A program made the translations under genes and the position numbers. A stretch of 64,000 bases of DNA. Origin: Torreya grandis. Its lineage: Eukaryota > Streptophyta > Pinopsida > Cupressales > Taxaceae. The notes under the pieces were generated by a model. That model searched no databases and had not been told where the DNA came from. It was given only the letters and a program-made list of their open reading frames with translations. Every line of letters starts with the position of its first letter. Position 1 is the first letter of the stretch. The stretch covers positions 186,001-250,000 of the forward strand of contig JARHVA010002374.1 of NCBI GenBank assembly GCA_037957365.1, in the 5' to 3' direction. Below are positions 58,794 to 64,000 of the stretch, one piece after another.

Positions 58794-60189
58794 TGTTTGG
58801 AAAATTTGAATTTTATTTTGATGAATCAAAAAATAAAATCCAACAAAATGTTAGGATAGGGGGAATAATAAGAGATCACAGAGGGCACCGTATCATTATC
58901 CATCCTGAAGACATTGGAATACAAACAACTAAGTGGGCTTAAATTTTTTATTTCCTAAGAAATTATAATTTCTTTATGAGTAAGGAATATATGGTGTTTG
59001 TATAAAAAGGACTTCAGGATAACATAACAATGATTTTCCTTGCTAGAGGGGAGATAATCAATACCAAGTTGAAAACCGCTATGCCACTTCAAGTAAACTA
59101 GAAAAGTGAACACATAATACCTTAAATCTTGGAGATTTTGAAATAATTGAGGGTGATATGTATCCAACCAAAAAACAATGTAATAATTTTGTGGACCTCA
59201 CAAAAGTGTTTGAACAAGATGAAATATGGGAACTTATCATGTACAATAAATATACAAGTCACAATAGCCTTCTCTCACCATTATAGTGAACATTTTACTC
59301 TTCTTCTTGATAAATACAAGAATAAGATGAATTCTCTAAGATATATAAATTGCAAAATGATAATACATGGTTTGTTTGTGTCTCTTTATAAATAAATTTT
59401 AGAGGTTAAGATTATTTTGTGTCTATCAACATTTTTCTCGTTCATATAAGACATGAGTTGTTTTAGTATTTTTATCCTCATTTTGAATAATCCTCTTATA
59501 TCTTTATTACCTTCAAATGTACAAGTTTTTATAAATATAGAATTTCAAATCTCAATGCTAGTAAATGATCAATTAATAGATAAAAACTAATTGTAAAATA
59601 TTTTGAGTATTGTTATGCGTGTATAAGTTTATTTAAAACATGTGTTCTTGATTTTCTTAGGGTGAAGTTTTGCCAAGTCACTCTAGTGAAAATAATTATG
59701 ACAATCATTCATTTTATTTTGCCACTGATGTGTCTATAATCAACCATTAATGTTCTATTATGGTCGATAATCATTCATTAACATGAAAAATGTTTGTTTG
59801 ATTTCATTGTTACTATTTTGGTGGGGTAGTATTCAACCATTACAAGAATTTTTTTTTGGACAATGTGTTGCTCAGACGTAGAGATAGTATCATTAGTCAA
59901 ATTTTGCATTATTTTTCTCTCCCTGTGTGTGACAACTCAAATTAAATTGGTAACAAATAATGTGGTTCCTATAGATGTGTAATAATAGAATGGAAAGGTC
60001 AAAATTCTATGGTAGCATGCAAGTGTGAGATAATGATAGATTATGACCTTGTTTGTGCACTCAATTCATGTGTGGTAAATGTGTGTCAAGATTGTCATTG
60101 TCAAGTACTAAGTACCAAATTTGAGTATCTAAAAATTCATCCTTTTTGTCAAATCATGGAATTGCTAGAGTAAAAGGATAAAATATACC
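58794..60189. other. AT-rich stretch, nothing recognised
   Basis: Open frames such as 58955-59167 (minus) and 59147-59395 (plus) show no family I recognise. No LTR boundary or RNA gene was seen. Confidence 0.5.
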
Positions 60190-61410
60190 TGATGTGTAAA
60201 ACACACTTTGTCTTTCATATGAATCTCTATATGTACAAGTCACTCAATAATAAAACTTTAAATCATGTGCATTCGATGTCCACAAATTGACAATTTTAAT
60301 CTGCAATTGAATTTTGGAAAGAACAAGGGTTAGATTACACACATGTATTGGTGAGAACCATGGTTCACTTGAATGTTTTTTGAGATGATGCTTTTTTGTT
60401 GAAGCATTGGAGAAACTTATGCATCTTTGTTAAAGCACATGGAGAGTTGGGATGATTGCACCCCATATTTTTGTAACTATGCATGCTCTTGGAATGAGAA
60501 GACAACATGTCTCAACCCTCATGAATATGGGGAGAAGTACACAATGTACTAACCCAAATAAATACATAGGTAAAGAGAGAACCATTAGGCTAGGTTCTCT
60601 CAAAGAAATTGAATAAACCAATGCAAATGGATTATATATTTAATTGTAATATTTCACTCAAATTTCCTTAGGTTCAGTCCATGTAAAGTCAAAATGCATG
60701 ATCAAAAGGGGATGAATAATGTTCATGCCCCCATCATGATCACATGTTTGATTGTATAACTTCACTCAATGTAGGATAAAATGCAAAATCGAAAAGGAAT
60801 GAAAAATGTTCATGTTCCCATCATGACTATAAATCTAATAAGCATGAATTAAAATGAGGAAAAATTGCCATTCAAATATAAATTGTATTTTTATGTATAT
60901 GTGCATGAACCAATATCATGCCCCTAAAATTTGTACTAGTTGATATAGAATGTTATGCCTCTATATGTTGAGTTTGAGATCTTGTATCTCAAATGTAAAT
61001 GTATGTGGAAACTTGTGATTCATGTTCAAGTGACTATGTGCATATCTCCATGTATATTCACCTAAGTATGTATGAATATATGCTCAAGTTTATGCGAAGT
61101 GAGTGCATATTCATGGACTATGCCCCCATAATATGTATCAATGTCTCTAATATTTGTCATGTATTTGAACCATTCTGAATCTTTAAAATCTATACTCTGA
61201 TCTAATTTTATGTTCAAGAGGACTTATATCTCTATGATAATCCCATTATAATGGACCCCTTTTTGGATGATGGATGTATCCTGTGAGGCACTCATCTCAA
61301 AATAGTTTTTTATTGTATTATCATGTATAAAGATAACATAATGTAATATAATGTGAACACGTGGAGAATATGTCATCATAATAATGTGTTTTATCCTATT
61401 TTTATTTAGA
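60190..61410. repeat. Large diverged direct repeat, left copy
   Basis: Shares with 62720-64000, in the same order, GAAGxATTxGAGAAAC, AATGGGGA-type, ATTCATGCCCCCA(C/T)CATGA, GTGCATGAAxxAxTATCATGCC, TCTATAT..., GTGAGTGCATATxCATG, and a final GAxTATGTCATCATAxTAAT. Anchor offset grows from about 2,554 to about 2,615 bp through indels. It could be an LTR pair with about 1.3 kb between, but neither a primer-binding site nor TG/CA ends could be fixed. Confidence 0.7.
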
Positions 61411-62719
61411 AATTAAAATGTATTTTTAATAGGTATAAAACTTTGAAATATCAAGATGTTAAATATATATAATTATTAATAATTATAATTGCAAGTTGCT
61501 AAGTATGAAAATATGTTATTTTTTGACAACACTAAGAAGAAATATGCGTAGCTAAAATATAGGTTCTTAGATAATTTTTTTTGATGTCTAACTATAAAAA
61601 TAATCAAAAGATAAGATTATGATTGCGTGATCAGAGGCACAATATAAAAATGATTCTAGACAGGACTGCACTCCCTAGACAACAACATAGGCCAACAATC
61701 TTTGTTGCCTACAGACTTTTCCATGTTAACTGAGACATAACCGTAACTACTTCACCATCTATGCCTATGTATGTTGAGTGGGTTGAGATGTTTTGATTAT
61801 ATTTGTGTTGCATGTAAATCATTGTTTTCTTTCTCTTTGCTTTAGAAACCCTTGGGATCTTATGAGAGCTAGAAACCTATAAAAAGAGAGGGGGACTGTA
61901 ATGGGCTGAGCAGACCTCAATCATCCCCTTTATGATTGGTCGTTGCCTATGTATCTAGATACTCTAAGGAAAGAATTAATCCACATGTAGTTATCCAACC
62001 TAGAATGATTGTGCAATTATTCTCCTTGACTATTTGTATGTAGTTAGGAACACGGCTTTGATACTTGATAATGATAACTCTTGACTTGATTTGAGATGAT
62101 TTGGACTTGGTTAGTCAATGTTTTTTGTGAATGATCTTGAATTTAGGAAGAATAAGGTAGATTTTTTCAAATTGAAAGTGTATAAATACTCAATAAATAG
62201 TGTCAAGCTTAGAATAATGAATTGCCCTTGATTTGTATTTATAGTGAAAGCTTTTGATAATTTCCTTTAGCTGACATAATGAAACATGTGGGAAGACATA
62301 CAAGAATATTTGTAATTTTGTAACTAGCAGTTGTTTGGCATGGGTAAAAGGCCACTCTAGGTGGATAGGTCCATGGTAACAAACCTATCTACCTAGGGTG
62401 GAATTATCTTAGAGAATCATAGATAGCTATCCTGAGTTGGACATAAGTTGAGAGTGGTGTAACATAGGTTTGATCATTGACATGCATAATCATATATAAT
62501 AGTGATGGCGAACAAAGGGTTAATTCTACATATGGATAAATGAGTTAGAGGAATGGTGAATAAGAGACCTATATTTAGGCATAAGTCAAGGGGTTTAAAA
62601 TGTGTCAAGAAGTAACATTTTCAAGTCCCTGTGACCATATTTAGGTGTTTATATTTCCCTGCCTTTATTTGAGTAATGAGATTTCTAGAGTGAATGAGAA
62701 ATAATTAAACTCGAGAATG
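61411..62719. other. Sequence between the two large direct repeats
   Basis: CCTATAAAAAGAGAGGGGGAC at about 61877-61897 is followed by TGTAATGGGC. It looks either like a TATA box or like a polypurine tract before an LTR. No coding domain was recognised. Confidence 0.45.
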
Positions 62720-64000
62720 CACACCACACTTTGTGTTTGATGGGATACTTCAATTGTGCATGTCACTCATTTTAACAAACCTTGCAACAACATATGGAGC
62801 AGTCATTTTTCATAATTGAAATTTAAAAAAAATAAATAAACTTTTAAATTTTAAAAAATGTGAACTTTAAAATTTGAAATTTAAAAAGAGAGCAAGGAAG
62901 GAGTACACCTATATGAAAATGAAACCACATTTATCTATAAATTGTAAAATATGATGAAGTATTAGAGAAACATGCCCTCTTGTTGAAGTCCCAATTTTAT
63001 ATAAATAATCAAGCCCTTGATTTGGAAAGATGTATATTTTAAATCTTATAAATGGGGAAAAATACCCAATGTATTAATCCAAAATAAGGTGGAACCATGA
63101 TGATTTAGTTAGAAGTGATTCCAAGGTTGATGAATATCACTAGACTCAAATGTACATCACCCATAATCGAAGTTAGATCCACATAATAGGTTTGCTAAAA
63201 GTAATGCCAAGGCTGTTGAGTGTCACTAGATCAAACGTACATTACTCATAATGGAATGAATCGCACTAATGTAAATAGCTCTAGATTCTAATTGCATGGT
63301 ATAAAATGAATGAATAATATTCATGCCCCCACCATGACCTCATTGCCAATAGATTTAAATTGAAATAACAACCAATTACCTTTGAATCTATAAACTATAT
63401 TGTATTTTATATGTGCATGAATTAGTATCATGCCTTTTGATCATGAAAATTATAAATGTGTGCATGAACAAGTATCATGCCATCTGAATTTTTATAAATG
63501 ATATAGAATACCATGCATCTATATCTCAAATGTAACCATATGTAAAACATGTAAGTTTTGTTCCTATAATTATTCTGTTATAATGCCTATGCACATGCAA
63601 TCAAGTATGCATGAATCTATATTTTGAGTCTTTGTAAAGTGAGTGCATATACATGTCATATGCCCACATAAGCTTTATCACTATGATAATAACTATCATG
63701 TGTTTGATTTTTGAATTACTTTGAATCTTTGAGCCCTATAGTTTGTCATAAGATCTTATTTTTTAAATTACTTTGATTCTTTGAAATCTATATTATGAAT
63801 CTTTAAAACTTGTCCCAAATATTATTTTACAATTTATGGAGGCTTGGATCTCTAAGACAAGCCCAATATGATTCCCCCTTTTGAGATGAGGGATGTAAAT
63901 TTCAAGTCACTCATTTCAAAATAAGAATTAACTATATCATTTGATAAAGAAAGAATCATGTAGCATTATTTCATTATGTAGAGTATGTCATCATAGTAAT
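62720..64000. repeat. Large diverged direct repeat, right copy, running to the window end
   Basis: Counterpart of 60190-61410. The copies differ by many substitutions and indels, so the repeat is old. The right boundary lies at or beyond the window edge. Confidence 0.7.

Noticed and set aside
58955..59395. Two short open frames on opposite strands
   Set aside because: There is no family similarity. The one on the minus strand contains nothing identifiable as a retroelement domain.

Overview
The window looks like plant nuclear DNA from a species with a very large, repeat-dense genome, most likely a gymnosperm such as a conifer. The reasons are one conserved gene cut by an intron of about 28 kb, almost no other genes, strongly AT-rich sequence, and layers of old, stop-riddled retroelements nested in each other. 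The species cannot be named from the sequence alone.

The only convincing host gene is on the + strand: the 3' part of the gene for the largest subunit of RNA polymerase I (NRPA1/RPA190). Three exons are visible: 4844-4984 (second half of the trigger-loop region), 33365-34115 (jaw-side region with a long acidic insert) and 34297-34833 (conserved C-terminal part and stop). They join in frame. The first of the two introns has a GC donor (AG|GCAAGT) and is 28,380 bp long; the second is an ordinary 181-bp intron. Everything from 1 to 4843 is the downstream part of the preceding intron, and 34834 to 64000 lies downstream of the gene.

The upstream intron holds a decayed LINE (613-2352) beside a Ty3/gypsy integrase scrap (2440-3020). 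The 28-kb intron holds several tandem duplications (5061-9420), an LTR element with its own unrecognised ORF (10856-14433, minus), a decayed Ty1/copia polyprotein (14680-17575, plus), a truncated gypsy element (17580-21570, minus), a hAT transposase remnant (21830-23020, plus), LTR-like remnants, and an L1-type LINE (27411-31170, plus) split by a later LTR-like insertion (28553-29904).

Downstream of the gene are a 97-bp minisatellite with ACGTG-type motifs (35934-36447); a 4.8-kb degenerate coding tract that I do not recognise, with an internal 644-bp tandem duplication (37009-41795); microsatellites (44770-45135); a second L1-type fragment (46300-47165); and a complex Ty1/copia locus (47190-58793). 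In that locus the RNase H-3' LTR block appears inverted relative to the rest of the element, the protease region is present three times, and a younger copia-like element with a perfect 5-bp target-site duplication (52506-57205) sits in the protease repeats. The right end (60190-64000) is AT-rich, with two diverged copies of a sequence of at least 1.2 kb.

Apart from NRPA1 there is no sign of genes acting together. The architecture is that of intron and intergenic expansion by retroelements. The candidates for something undescribed are the tract at 37009-41795 and the ORF inside the LTR element at 10856-14433.
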